DNA of 64,000 nucleotides from Amphibacillus jilinensis Y1 (lineage in GTDB: Bacteria > Bacillota > Bacilli > Bacillales > Amphibacillaceae), in the NCBI RefSeq assembly GCF_000306965.1, contig NZ_JH976434.1:897440-961439 (forward strand), read 5' to 3'. The notes below the pieces were generated by a model. That model was not told the origin of the DNA and ran no database searches. It saw nothing but the letters and a program-made list of their open reading frames with translations. Of the stretch, positions 18,857 to 27,512 are shown piece after piece. Position 1 is the first letter of the stretch, and each line of letters starts with the position of its first letter. Position numbers and translations under genes: made by a program.

Positions 18857-19882
18857 ATGATGGCCATAACAATAAAAGACGTTGCAAAGAAAGCAAATGT
18901 TGCTCCTTCCACTGTATCAAGAGTGATTGCAGATAATCCACGCATTAGTGTCAATACAAAAAAGCGCGTTCGAAAAGCAATGAAAGAGCTTGGCTATCAC
19001 CCAAATGTAAATGCGAGAAATTTAGCGGTACGTTCTTCGCAATCCATTGGTGTCATTATGCCTTCCTCAGCTGAAACAGCTTTGCAAAACCCTTTTTTTC
19101 CTGAAGTATTACGGGGCATTGGAAGTATAGCTCATGACACTGAATACTCTCTATATGTTTCAACTGGCGGTGATGACAGCCAAGTCTTCGAAGAAGTAAA
19201 ACGCATGGTTTTTGGCAATCGCGTTGATGGTATTATCCTGCTTTACTCTCGCGCTAATGATCCAATAATTGATTTCTTAGTTGAAGAAAAGTTTCCATTT
19301 GTCGTTGTTGGTAAACCCTATAATAACGAAAGTAGTATTACTTATGTGGACAATGATAATGTTCATGCTAGTATGGAGCTAACTAATCATTTAATTGAAT
19401 TTGGACATCAGCAAATTGCCTTTATCGGGGGAACGACAGACTTAATGGTGACGAGAGAAAGATTACTTGGCTATAAGCAAGCACTAGCTACCGCAAATAT
19501 TCCCTTTAAGGAAGAATATATCATTCATGACGAATTTTTACGCTCAAGTGGACATAAAGCAGTTGAACAATTATTTGCTTTAAGCACGCCGCCTAGTGCC
19601 ATTGTCATTGCTGATGATATGATGAGCCTAGGTGTAATCAATATGCTAGAAGCATTTGGACTCGATTGTCCAGAAGATGTATCAATTACAAGCTTCAATA
19701 ATTTATATTTATCTGAGTTAACAAGACCACCATTAACAACCGTAGATATTCAAATTTACAAATTAGGTATTCAAAGTGCTAAATGTTTAATCGAACAATT
19801 AAAGTCAAAAGATGAACCTGCAAAACGGGTGATTGTACCTTATGCCATTAAATATCGGAGCTCAACAAAAAAAATCAATTAA
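18857..19882 (+). CDS. LacI family transcriptional regulator (MalR-like)
   Basis: A 341-residue repressor. Residues 1-60 form the LacI helix-turn-helix and hinge (TIKDVAKKANVAPSTVSRVIADNPRIS... KELGYHPNVNARNLA). Residues 62-335 form a periplasmic-binding-protein-like sensor domain, with IGVIMPSS..., VDGIILLYSR, FVVVGKP, ITYVDNDNV and the dimerisation/effector segment FGHQQIAFIGG. In overall pattern it resembles MalR-type maltose repressors, but no maltose gene is adjacent, so the target is unknown. AAAGGATGAAGA precedes tandem ATG codons. It is a monocistronic unit ending in an inverted repeat. Confidence 0.82.
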   Translation: MMAITIKDVAKKANVAPSTVSRVIADNPRISVNTKKRVRKAMKELGYHPNVNARNLAVRSSQSIGVIMPSSAETALQNPFFPEVLRGIGSIAHDTEYSLYVSTGGDDSQVFEEVKRMVFGNRVDGIILLYSRANDPIIDFLVEEKFPFVVVGKPYNNESSITYVDNDNVHASMELTNHLIEFGHQQIAFIGGTTDLMVTRERLLGYKQALATANIPFKEEYIIHDEFLRSSGHKAVEQLFALSTPPSAIVIADDMMSLGVINMLEAFGLDCPEDVSITSFNNLYLSELTRPPLTTVDIQIYKLGIQSAKCLIEQLKSKDEPAKRVIVPYAIKYRSSTKKIN

Positions 19883-19922
19883 TCATCTAACCTTTTTCTT
19901 TTATAGCTAATGATCTGTTAGC

Positions 19923-19960
19923 AAGCAAAGAGACTCGCTTATAAGTCAATCTCTTTGCTT
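19923..19960 (+). terminator. Hairpin after the LacI-type gene
   Basis: AAGCAAAGAGA (19923-19933) pairs with TCTCTTTGCTT (19950-19960). The loop is 16 bases and no strong T-run follows, so termination is probable rather than certain. Confidence 0.6.
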
Positions 19961-20617
19961 ACTTATTGCTGATAGGCCTATTATTTCCTCCTTTGACATC
20001 ACATCGTGATAGAAGGATCATTCATCAATTAGTCCTTGAAAAGGAGGGTGCAGTATACGTTTGAGTTCCCGTCGTTAATACATTCGACATATCAGCTCCT
20101 TGAAATGGATTTGGTCGTTAATGTATTATGTGATCTCATTTCGTGATACCGTTACAACAAGTGACCATTTGCTCCCACAATAACAAGGTATGTGCAACAT
20201 TATCTACGGTCTTCTTTAGCGGAAAGGTCTTGATCGAGCGTCTGAACCCTTGCTGAAACACAAGTGATGACTAACTTTTTGTTTAGACATTTAACTACCC
20301 TATTTTGTAAGCGTATTCAAATTATGGTTACATTTTATAGAGTGAAAGTTAACTTGTTAATAACTTATTGTTTATCTTAAATGTATACACGAGTGTGATA
20401 AAGTGATTGACTCTTTTGCTGGAGAGCAATACGTGGGCGTCATCATAAACTTAAAATAACTGCTAAATGATTCTTACAGATATGCCATACTTTACTTTCA
20501 ATAAATATAATTCAGAAACAAATCATGTCTACCAATTGGACAAATATGATTTTATAGCTTGAATAAATCCATTAATATAACAACACATAATTTCTTTAAG
20601 CACCGCTTAAAATGAAT
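19961..20617. other. Long intergenic region without recognisable gene
   Basis: About 650 bases. No frame with a start, ribosome binding site and sustained coding character is visible on either strand. Some short stretches look repeated (CGTTAATACATTC at about 20078 and CGTTAATGTATTA at about 20113). It may be decayed coding or mobile DNA, but I cannot name a source. Confidence 0.4.
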
Positions 20618-21118
20618 CTAATCTTCAAACTTTTGTTTCAATAAAAACAATTCCTTTTCGAGTTTATTTACTTTTTCCATGACAAAACCAAACTCTGAAA
20701 GACTCGACTCGTTGACTAATTCAAACTGGTTGCCTATACCATCTAATTTCATATCAACAACTTCTAGTTTTGTATTAATCCTATCTAGACGCTGATCTAT
20801 TACATTTAAACGTTTATCTACTTTATTAATGTTACCGTCTAACATATTGAAATGACTATCCATTTCACTAAAGCGTTCATCTACCTCATTAAAACGATTA
20901 TCCATTTCACTAAAGCGTTCATCTACCTCATTAAAACGATTATCCATTTCACTAAAGCGGACATCTACCTCATTAAAACGATTATCCACCTCGCTTAGAC
21001 AATCATCTATTTTATTAAATCTTAAATGTATATCTTTTTTTAAAACGTTTATTGTTCCTTTATATTCTTCCATTCCATGATTAATCTTATCAAGCAAGTT
21101 AAGCACTTGTTCTTCCAT
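20618..21118 (-). CDS. Coiled-coil protein with 14-residue tandem repeats
   Basis: A 166-residue soluble protein. Residues about 45-95 are tandem 14-residue units of the form RFNEVDERFSEMDN, two heptads each, with a hydrophobic residue at regular positions. Further heptads (LNVIDQRLDRINTKLEVVDMKLDGI) and a C-terminal helix (MEKVNKLEKELFLLKQKFED) follow. The whole chain is predicted to be a long coiled-coil rod. Similar Firmicute proteins are often annotated as t-SNARE-like or hypothetical. There is no signal peptide or membrane helix. AGGGAGG precedes the ATG. Function unknown. Confidence 0.75.
   Translation of the reverse strand: MEEQVLNLLDKINHGMEEYKGTINVLKKDIHLRFNKIDDCLSEVDNRFNEVDVRFSEMDNRFNEVDERFSEMDNRFNEVDERFSEMDSHFNMLDGNINKVDKRLNVIDQRLDRINTKLEVVDMKLDGIGNQFELVNESSLSEFGFVMEKVNKLEKELFLLKQKFED
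20866..20991 (-). repeat. 42-bp in-frame tandem repeat
   Basis: A 42-bp unit containing CCATTTCACTAAAGCG and CTACCTCATTAAAACG (plus strand) occurs about three times with few differences, encoding the 14-residue coiled-coil units. The near-identity at the DNA level shows recent expansion by slippage or unequal exchange. Confidence 0.85.
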
Positions 21119-21571
21119 TATATCCTCCCTCCTTGTCGATTGATTTTTCTAAAAAGCTAATCTATCTTCCCCAGATGGATTGCTTCTATTATAACCTAAA
21201 CAGCTTACCGTTTAGTATCAAATCTCGACTTTCTTCATTCGATTAGTAGATTTAAACAGCGTACAACTAAAGCTTTTATTAAAGATACAACCATTACTAT
21301 TAAGACTAAAATAGAGCTTTGTCATTTTAAAGTCAAGAGGCTATCGATCTCGAATAAATGAAAAATACAGATGATTTATTTTACAAAACCTAAATATATA
21401 ATCGAAAAAGAAAAGTATGCTGATCATCTGACAACGATTATCTTTTGTGAAGGAAGGACAGCCTATAGCGAAATCTCAGTTGAATATTTTAAGTATTAAG
21501 CACGTTTTTTATTCCATTTAGGCAATATGACTTTCGTTTCAGCTGTCTTTTATTTAGACGAACACTAATAG
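21119..21571. other. Intergenic region, possible 42-codon remnant
   Basis: Mostly non-coding. One short plus-strand frame at 21371-21499 (MIYFTKPKYIIEKEKYADHL... ending EISVEYFKY) has plausible residue composition but no ribosome binding site, and may be a gene remnant. I do not recognise it. Confidence 0.3.
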
Positions 21572-21615
21572 CAAAAAGAGGGGCATTCACAAGTTCTGCA
21601 CTTGGAACACCCCCA
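21572..21615 (-). terminator. Terminator of serC
   Basis: On the minus strand a GGGGTGTTCCAAGT arm pairs with ACTTGTGAATGCCCC around a 5-base loop, with TCTTTTTG following. It lies 20 bases after the serC stop. Confidence 0.8.
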
Positions 21616-21634
21616 TTCTGCAAATATATAACTG

Positions 21635-22714
21635 TTATTTATTTGCACGCTCAAATGATTTAATAAATTCAACTAATGCTTCTACACCTTCATAAGGCAT
21701 TGCATTATAAATACTTGCTCTCATACCACCTACAGATCGGTGACCTTTTAATGTTTCTAATCCATAGGCCTGAGCTTCCTTAATAAACGTTGCTTCAAGT
21801 TCTTTATCACCATCAACAGATACAAAGGGCACATTCATTAGCGATCGATCCTCTTTGTTGATTGGGGCATAAAAAAGTTCAGACTGATCAAGGGCCTGGT
21901 ATAACAATGCTGCTTTATCACGATTTTGCTTCTCCATCTCTGTTAATCCACCTCGCGCTTTGAGCCACTCAAACACTAGTTTTGCTACATATATCGCGAA
22001 AGTTGGCGGGGTATTGTAAAGAGAACTCGAATCTGTTTGCGTTTTATAATCAAGCATCGTTGGTACCGCATCTGATGCATGGCCAATCAAATCCTCTCTA
22101 ATGATAACAAGGGTCATTCCCGCAGGACCAATATTTTTTTGAGCGCCTGCATAGATTAAGCCAAATTTCGACACATCAATTGGCGTTGATAAAATATTTG
22201 AAGACATATCAGCAACTAATGGAATATCTCCTGTATCGGGAATTTCATGAAAAGCTGTTCCTTCAATCGTATTATTCGTTGTGATATGAACATAGTCTGC
22301 TTCTGGATCAAACATATCAGAAGAAAGCTTAGGAATATGATTAATTGTATCTTCTCCAACGACACGTACATTGCCATATTTCTGAGCTTCTTTATAAGCT
22401 TTTTTAGACCAAGAGCCTGTCAAAACATAATCTGCTTTCTTATTTTTCACCATAAGGTTTAGCGGGACCATCGCGAACTGTTGAGAAGCTCCACCTTGAA
22501 GAAAAAGAACTTTATAGTTCTTAGGTATAACTAAAAGATCTCTTATCAACCTCTCAGCACCTTCTATAATATTTGAAAACAAGTTTGAACGATGACTCAA
22601 CTCCATCACTGACATTCCAGATTGGTCATAACTTAATAATTCATCCTGAGCTTTTTTTAACACACTTTTAGGTAATACTGACGGTCCTGCTGAGAAGTTA
22701 TACACTGGGTTCAT
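21635..22714 (-). CDS. serC: Phosphoserine aminotransferase
   Basis: Converts 3-phosphohydroxypyruvate and glutamate to phosphoserine in serine biosynthesis, using PLP. Full length at 359 residues. Signature sequences: the start [52 protein letters not shown] and the PLP lysine region [23 protein letters not shown]. The end [33 protein letters not shown] is also conserved. No serA or serB lies beside it, so it is a lone gene with its own terminator. The ribosome binding site (AGGTG) is modest. Confidence 0.96.
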   Translation of the reverse strand: MNPVYNFSAGPSVLPKSVLKKAQDELLSYDQSGMSVMELSHRSNLFSNIIEGAERLIRDLLVIPKNYKVLFLQGGASQQFAMVPLNLMVKNKKADYVLTGSWSKKAYKEAQKYGNVRVVGEDTINHIPKLSSDMFDPEADYVHITTNNTIEGTAFHEIPDTGDIPLVADMSSNILSTPIDVSKFGLIYAGAQKNIGPAGMTLVIIREDLIGHASDAVPTMLDYKTQTDSSSLYNTPPTFAIYVAKLVFEWLKARGGLTEMEKQNRDKAALLYQALDQSELFYAPINKEDRSLMNVPFVSVDGDKELEATFIKEAQAYGLETLKGHRSVGGMRASIYNAMPYEGVEALVEFIKSFERANK

Positions 22715-22760
22715 TTCGCCACACCTGCCCTGTTAGATTTCTTTACAAACAAATACTTTA

Positions 22761-22789
22761 GAAAGGCTTGGCCCCAAGCCAAGCCTTTC
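22761..22789. terminator. 12-bp perfect hairpin between serC and the broken symporter
   Basis: GAAAGGCTTGGC (22761-22772) pairs with GCCAAGCCTTTC (22778-22789). It is in the right place to end the symporter transcript on the minus strand, although the T-run there is short. Confidence 0.6.
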
Positions 22790-22931
22790 TTATTCTATAC
22801 CACTCATTTACTTCCTACTCAATTGTGAATAGTTTATCAATATTCGTACTACTTTTCAATACTAATTTTCTTAAAATTTGTATAATTCCCACGATTGAAA
22901 CGAATAGCGACAGATGCACGATCATCACTTG

Positions 22932-23648
22932 CTATTGACGTCGAAAATACCAAAGACCAAATAAGAGAAAGAAGCTAGTAATTATAACAGCCAAAATAAG
23001 AATCGTTACTGGACCAAACTGGTAGATTAGCGGTAACGAAGCCGCTGTAAAAAGTCCTCCCCCTACCAACGGTTCAAACAATAATTGCTATAACCAAAGT
23101 CCTCTAAGGCAGGCGATTGATTTTCCGGATCAGCAATCTTCATCAATAATAGTCCTGTAGCTGTCATCCCCATCGCTTGGCCCAAATCTCCAATTCCACG
23201 TTCAAACCAAAGCTGTGGAATCATTTTTGGTGCAATTACTAAGAATGCAAAAACATTCCAACTAATGGCTACAAGCGCTAGTATTAAATTTGAATCAACA
23301 TACCGCCGATCATAGCGAGCGGAAAAAGCGGTACATATGGAAATAAATGCGTCCCTGTCCACGCCCCCCCATGTAACTGATTCGAATAAAATAAGCAGTT
23401 GGCTAAGGACGTAACCAATCATAATCGACGCCCCAACAATCGCTAAATGAAAGGCTAGTGGTTCCATTGATGAAGTATGCTTTGCCTTCTTAGGTTGTTC
23501 ACGATCATCAAACTCCCTCAATACCGCCTTTTCCTCTTTACTTAATTGGTTTTTTTGACCAACAAATTTAGCGCGCACGCAAGATCTTGCCTATAATTAA
23601 AAACATACCTAACATAATAAAACTAAAACCTATTGTGTTTGCTGGCAA
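22932..23648 (-). pseudogene. Sodium/glutamate symporter-like gene, decayed
   Basis: Pieces of a multi-helix symporter appear in three frames. It opens with a TTG start at 23648 (GGGAGG upstream) and a first helix ending GKILRAR, where a stop follows. A second segment (SSMEPLAFHLAIVGASIMIGYVLSQLL) shifts frame at FPYVPLFPLAMIGGMLIQI. A third part (ISWNVFAFLVIAPKMIPQLWFERGIGDLGQAMGMTATGLLLMKIADPE) shifts again into LLFEPLVGGGLFTAASLPLIYQFG near the end. Several helices expected between the first and second pieces are missing, so an internal deletion is likely too. The family assignment rests on the ERGIGD.GQ.MGMTATGLLL segment. It is not functional as it stands. Confidence 0.7.
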
Positions 23649-23712
23649 AGCAATTGCCTCCCTTACTGTCTTACTATATATCTCATACCAAGGATTTCAT
23701 CGATTAAACATT

Positions 23713-23754
23713 AGAAAAGCTATCCCACTCGCTCTTTAGCATACGGGATAGCTT
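23713..23754 (-). terminator. Hairpin terminator downstream of the hydrolase gene
   Basis: AAGCTATCCC (23717-23726) pairs perfectly with GGGATAGCTT (23745-23754). On the minus strand it is followed by TTTTCT. Confidence 0.65.
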
Positions 23755-23772
23755 GTCTTAGACTTGATTCTT

Positions 23773-23916
23773 TTAATTTTTCGCCTCAACACTTTGCTGA
23801 TGAACAGCTATCTTTCGGTAAGAATGAAGCAGTGCTAGGATGATCGCCCATGACAAAGCCATATGACTAGTTTTCGATCCCCTACTATCATTAAATAGTA
23901 GTGATAACAACAACGT
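23773..23916 (-). pseudogene. Possible remnant of a membrane-protein gene end
   Basis: The minus strand has an open frame without a usable start, reading TFTLLLSLLFNDSRGS...MALSWAIILALLHSYRKI and a polar end. It begins within six bases of the hydrolase stop. It looks like the last helices of a lost membrane protein, but the source family is not recognisable. Confidence 0.25.
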
Positions 23917-23921
23917 GAAAG

Positions 23922-24854
23922 TTAGTTAAGGTAAGTATCTAGAAAATGACGAACTTTATTTTGATACAACTTTGGATCGGTCCGGTTAGCTAAGCCATGT
24001 GCGGCACCTTCTATAATCAGCAACTGTTTCTCACTTGTACAAGCTCGATAGAGTCGATTAACCATTTCTGTAGGTACGAAAGCATCATCTGATCCATGAA
24101 TAAATAATATAGGTACTGATGCTTTAGCTACTTGATTAAGAGCAGATGCCTCAGAAAAACTGTACCCTACACGAATTTTAGTTAACCAACTTGTCGCATT
24201 TAAAATTGGGAAAGCAGGCAATCGGTACATCCGCTTCATTTGATACGTCAACTCATCTTTGACCGACGTGTAACCACAATCAGCAATGCTTGCTTTCACT
24301 TGTTCTGGTAATGGTTCACCACTTGTCATCATCACTGTTGCCGCCCCCATTGAAACACCATGTAAAATAATTTCAACATCATCACCGATTGTTTTTATGA
24401 TTTGATTAATCCAATCTAAGTAATCCAAGCGCTCATGCCAACCAAAGCCGATATATTTCCCTTCACTTTTCCCGTGTCCTCTAGCATCGGGTAATAAAAT
24501 ATTCATATTATACTGTTCATGATAAATTCGGGCAAACTCCTTCATGATCGACGCTTCACCAGCGTATCCGTGCGCTAACAAAACGGTTTGTCGCGTCGCT
24601 ACTTTTGCAGGTAAATAGTAACCGTGCAAATCGAGGTTGTCCCTACTTGTTAATGACCAGTTTTCAAATATCTGATCATCCCACCACTTTTGATCGGATT
24701 TTACACGCTGATTTAATTCAGGGGTCATTTGTAAATCAGGGTCTTCTTGGATAAAGACTTTCTCCGCTCGTGCAATAGCAACATTGTAAAAATAAAAACT
24801 TGCTCCAAAAATGAATAACGGCACAACAATTAGCGCAATCACTAAATAGATCAT
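23922..24854 (-). CDS. Membrane-anchored alpha/beta hydrolase
   Basis: A 310-residue serine hydrolase with an N-terminal membrane helix (IYLVIALIVVPLFIFGASFYFYNVAI) that probably holds the catalytic domain at the outer membrane face. The nucleophile elbow is GVSMG (Ser168), the oxyanion region LLAHGYAG, the acid lies in HGSDDAFV and the histidine in GAAHGLA. The ATG at 24854 follows GGAAGGG and overlaps the stop of the acetyltransferase gene by four bases, so the two are translationally coupled. It belongs to the YqkD/BEM46-like group of extended alpha/beta hydrolases; the substrate is unknown. Confidence 0.85.
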   Translation of the reverse strand: MIYLVIALIVVPLFIFGASFYFYNVAIARAEKVFIQEDPDLQMTPELNQRVKSDQKWWDDQIFENWSLTSRDNLDLHGYYLPAKVATRQTVLLAHGYAGEASIMKEFARIYHEQYNMNILLPDARGHGKSEGKYIGFGWHERLDYLDWINQIIKTIGDDVEIILHGVSMGAATVMMTSGEPLPEQVKASIADCGYTSVKDELTYQMKRMYRLPAFPILNATSWLTKIRVGYSFSEASALNQVAKASVPILFIHGSDDAFVPTEMVNRLYRACTSEKQLLIIEGAAHGLANRTDPKLYQNKVRHFLDTYLN

Positions 24855-25408
24855 GATTGATTCCCTTCCAGTACTTTCACCACTTGCCACTCCTCTTCCA
24901 ACATACTCATTTCATAAAGATTCCAATACGCGTCACCCACTTTACGTGCATGACGAAGTAATCCATCAATTTGAAAACCTGCTTTTTGATAGCAACTTAA
25001 TGCAGATTGATTAAAGTCAAATACACCTAGTGTTGCTCTATGTAATTGCCATTGATCAAAAATAATTTCACAAGCAGCTCTTATCATTTGTTGTCCATAA
25101 CCTTGTCCTCTAACTCTAGAATTACCAATTAACACACGTGAAATGCGAGCACTTCTTTGTTTTAAGTCAACAGCAGCAATCTGCAGATGACCAACAACTT
25201 GCCCAGTTTGCTGCTCAACCACTCGATAGATATAGCGCGTTGCTCCATCTTCGTTAGCACCTTTTAAGTAAGCTTCTAATTGGTCATGTGTCAACGGATA
25301 GGTAAATTCGGATCCCGCCCATTGATATAAAAAGAATTTAGACGTATTTACATTCCAATCAATTAAGGCTTGAAAGTCATCTTTTGTAAAGTATTCTAAT
25401 CTAATCAT
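24851..25408 (-). CDS. GNAT family N-acetyltransferase
   Basis: A 185-residue acetyl-CoA-dependent transferase of the RimJ/RimL-like type. The acetyl-CoA binding segment is visible as RISRVLIGNSRVRGQGYGQQMIRAA, followed by a typical LGVFDFNQSALSCYQKAGFQIDG stretch. AGGGAGATGCTTCA precedes the ATG. It is the first gene of a two-gene unit with the alpha/beta hydrolase. The acceptor (amino group of a protein, small molecule or antibiotic) cannot be told. Confidence 0.87.
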   Translation of the reverse strand: MIRLEYFTKDDFQALIDWNVNTSKFFLYQWAGSEFTYPLTHDQLEAYLKGANEDGATRYIYRVVEQQTGQVVGHLQIAAVDLKQRSARISRVLIGNSRVRGQGYGQQMIRAACEIIFDQWQLHRATLGVFDFNQSALSCYQKAGFQIDGLLRHARKVGDAYWNLYEMSMLEEEWQVVKVLEGNQS

Positions 25409-25532
25409 TGAAGCATCTCCCTATTATAAATTCCTTTCTTAATTTTAGCAGAATATTAGTCAATTAAGACACTTTTTTACTTGTGAATAACTATGTGGAC
25501 AAATTCTCATAATAATAACAGAGGTGAAAACG

Positions 25533-26753
25533 ATGAATATACAAACGGGCGATTTTTTTTGGCCAACCACATTAACAGACCCACCTATTTATCCTATTTT
25601 ACAAGATCATTTATCTTGTGATGTGTTAATTATTGGAGGTGGAAGCAGTGGTGCTCAAATGGCTTATCAATTAGCCGAATCTCAATTAACTGTTGCGTTA
25701 ATCGAAAAAAATAAAATAGCATCAGGGAGCACAAGCGCAAATACAGCACTCATTCAATATGCCGGTGAGCGTTCTTTTACAACACTATCTCATACTTTTG
25801 GTCGCGAAATAATGAAACGACATTTATTTTTATGTCGAAGTGCAATTAATGAAATTGAACAAACCTGTAGCAAACTTTCAATCAAACCAGATTTTGAGCG
25901 TAAAGATTCATTGTATTTCACAACTAAACCTGAGGACTTACAAGATATTGAACAAGAATATCAGTTGCTTCGTGAGGAAAATTGTCCTATAGATTTATTA
26001 ACGGAATCAGATATTAGAGCGCGATACCCCTTTAAAAAAGCTGGCGCACTTTATTACAAAAATGACGCTCAACTTAACCCTTACCTTTACACCCATGGTT
26101 TAATCCAATCCGCTTCACAAAAAGGGGTGCGAATTTTTGAGCAAACAGAAATGAACGGTCACAAACATCACGATAACGGCGTTACGATTACGACTAAAAA
26201 TGGTTTTAATATTGAAGCCAAAAAAGTTGTTTACTGCTGTGGCTATGAAGGGGTCGAATTAAAAAACGATAAAAACATTTCATTTGTAAGCACTTATACA
26301 GTTACAACAAAACCGGTTGATCCAAATCTGTTCTGGTATAATCGCACATTGATTTGGGAAACCGCACGTCCCTATACTTATATACGGACCACGCCAGATC
26401 ATCGAATTATTATTGGTGGCCTCGATGAAACGACGACCTATCCTGAACAAAGAGATGCCAAACTTATTCATAAACGTGATCAGCTGATAGATAAGTTTAA
26501 TTTTTTATTTCCTGACATCTCCATTGAACCTGATTCATATTTAACCGCACATTATGGCGGGACAATGGACGGATTACCGATTATTGGCGACTACTTATCG
26601 TTTCCAAATAGCTACTTTGTTTTTGCTTTTGGTGATAATGGATTGGTTTATAGTCAAGCCTTAACAAAAATAATAGCTGATGAATTGCTAAATGGCGTCA
26701 GTGAAGACTTGTTTATCTATCGTCAAGACCGACCACTACTTATTAAGCACTAA
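25533..26753 (+). CDS. FAD-dependent oxidoreductase (DAO family)
   Basis: A 406-residue flavoenzyme of the D-amino-acid oxidase/glycine oxidase-like superfamily. The dinucleotide-binding motif is DVLIIGGGSSGAQMAYQLAES, with the acidic end of the fold at ALIEK. TSANTALIQYAGERSF follows the FAD fold, and the C-terminal FAD-contact region is GGTMDGLPIIGDYLSFPNSYFVFAFGDNGLVYS. The start is ATG at 25533, with GAGGTG upstream; a GTG nine bases earlier is in frame. There is no C-terminal Rieske domain. Substrates of the family are amines or amino acids. It is divergent from the acetyltransferase unit. Confidence 0.85.
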   Translation: MNIQTGDFFWPTTLTDPPIYPILQDHLSCDVLIIGGGSSGAQMAYQLAESQLTVALIEKNKIASGSTSANTALIQYAGERSFTTLSHTFGREIMKRHLFLCRSAINEIEQTCSKLSIKPDFERKDSLYFTTKPEDLQDIEQEYQLLREENCPIDLLTESDIRARYPFKKAGALYYKNDAQLNPYLYTHGLIQSASQKGVRIFEQTEMNGHKHHDNGVTITTKNGFNIEAKKVVYCCGYEGVELKNDKNISFVSTYTVTTKPVDPNLFWYNRTLIWETARPYTYIRTTPDHRIIIGGLDETTTYPEQRDAKLIHKRDQLIDKFNFLFPDISIEPDSYLTAHYGGTMDGLPIIGDYLSFPNSYFVFAFGDNGLVYSQALTKIIADELLNGVSEDLFIYRQDRPLLIKH

Positions 26754-26778
26754 AGACTAGCCTTTTCCTCATTTTTTA

Positions 26779-27018
26779 TTTTCGTGCGAACGCTCCATAC
26801 TTTCTTGCGAATTCCTCGCTTTTCGTGCGTTCGCTCCATGCTTTCATGCGAATTCCTCACTTTTCATGCGAACGCTCCATACTTTCTTGCGAATTTCTCG
26901 CTTTCCGTGCGAACGCTCCATACTTTCTTGCGAATTTCTCGCTTTCCGTGCGTTCGCTCTATGCTTTCATGCGAATTTACCACTTTTCGTGCGAACGCAT
27001 GATACTTCTTTTCGAAAG
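26779..27018. repeat. 41-bp tandem repeat array
   Basis: Five full 41-bp units (starting at 26779, 26820, 26861, 26902 and 26943) and one partial unit. Each contains two TGCG motifs about 20 bases apart. The core is GCGAACGC in units 1, 3, 4 and the partial one, but its reverse complement GCGTTCGC in units 2 and 5. There are no unique spacers, so this is not CRISPR. The two apparent plus-strand reading frames here are artefacts of the repeat. Confidence 0.9.
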
Positions 27019-27051
27019 GCTATAGATTGATAACCTTTAATAAATTGCATA

Positions 27052-27071
27052 TTTCCGTTTTGATACGGAAA
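27052..27071 (+). promoter_or_regulatory. Candidate operator, inverted repeat before the cellobiose PTS operon
   Basis: TTTCCGT (27052-27058) and ACGGAAA (27065-27071) form perfect 7-bp arms with a 6-base spacer, upstream of the cre-like site. Its position suits a LicR-type activator site; the activator assignment is inferred from the licR-like gene downstream. Confidence 0.45.
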
Positions 27072-27086
27072 AACTACACGTGGTAA

Positions 27087-27100
27087 TGGAAGCGCTTCTA
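27087..27100 (+). promoter_or_regulatory. cre-like catabolite control site
   Basis: TGGAAGCGCTTCTA resembles the CcpA site consensus TGWAANCGNTNWCA, with a few mismatches in an otherwise palindromic core. It lies about 50 bases before the first PTS gene. Confidence 0.55.
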
Positions 27101-27152
27101 AAATACAATGCAATTGTAAGAGGCACATACCAATCTAAAAGGAGGAATTAAA

Positions 27153-27461
27153 ATGAAAAGAATTTTATTAGCTTGTTCAGCTGGGATGTCAACGAGCTTG
27201 CTCGTCTCCAAAATGGAGGAAGAAGCGAGAGAACGTGGTATTGAAACAAAAATTTGGGCTGTCGCTCAAGACAAAGCAACAGAAGAAATGAAAGAAGCTG
27301 ACGTACTTTTACTCGGTCCACAAATGCGCTTTATGAAAAAGAAATTAGATGGGCCAGCTCAAGAACAAGGGATCCCTCTAGACGTTATTGATCCTGTGTC
27401 TTATGGTCGGATTAATGGTAAAGCCGTCTTGGACAAAGCTCTTGAACTGATTGGTGATTAA
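27153..27461 (+). CDS. licB: PTS cellobiose-type EIIB component
   Basis: A 102-residue phosphocarrier that passes phosphate from EIIA to the incoming sugar. The active-site Cys8 is in the N-terminal P-loop (MKRILLACSAGMSTSLLVSKM), and the fold continues with VLLLGPQMRF. AGGAGG lies upstream of the ATG. It is the first gene of a licBCAH-type operon: EIIB, EIIC, EIIA, 6-phospho-beta-glucosidase. The preceding cre-like site and palindrome suggest control by carbon source and by the LicR-like activator at 30817. Confidence 0.93.
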   Translation: MKRILLACSAGMSTSLLVSKMEEEARERGIETKIWAVAQDKATEEMKEADVLLLGPQMRFMKKKLDGPAQEQGIPLDVIDPVSYGRINGKAVLDKALELIGD

Positions 27462-27512
27462 AGCTGACTAAGTCATATTTTAGTCAGCTAACAAAATAAA
27501 GGAGGAAACATT

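Noticed and set aside
18857-19882. CcpA
   Set aside because: It is a LacI-family protein, but its DNA-binding helix and hinge fit MalR-like repressors better and it has no CcpA-type neighbour.
20000-20600. Further degenerate family-1 repeat
   Set aside because: A few words (TTTGCTCCCACAATAA) recall the repeat core, but neither end nor paired arms can be found.
26779-27018. CRISPR array
   Set aside because: The units are directly joined, with no unique spacers between conserved repeats and no cas genes nearby.
26784-27025. Two overlapping plus-strand reading frames rich in Cys, Phe and Arg
   Set aside because: They are read from the 41-bp tandem repeat in two frames, have no ribosome binding site, and their repeated sequence simply mirrors the DNA repeat.
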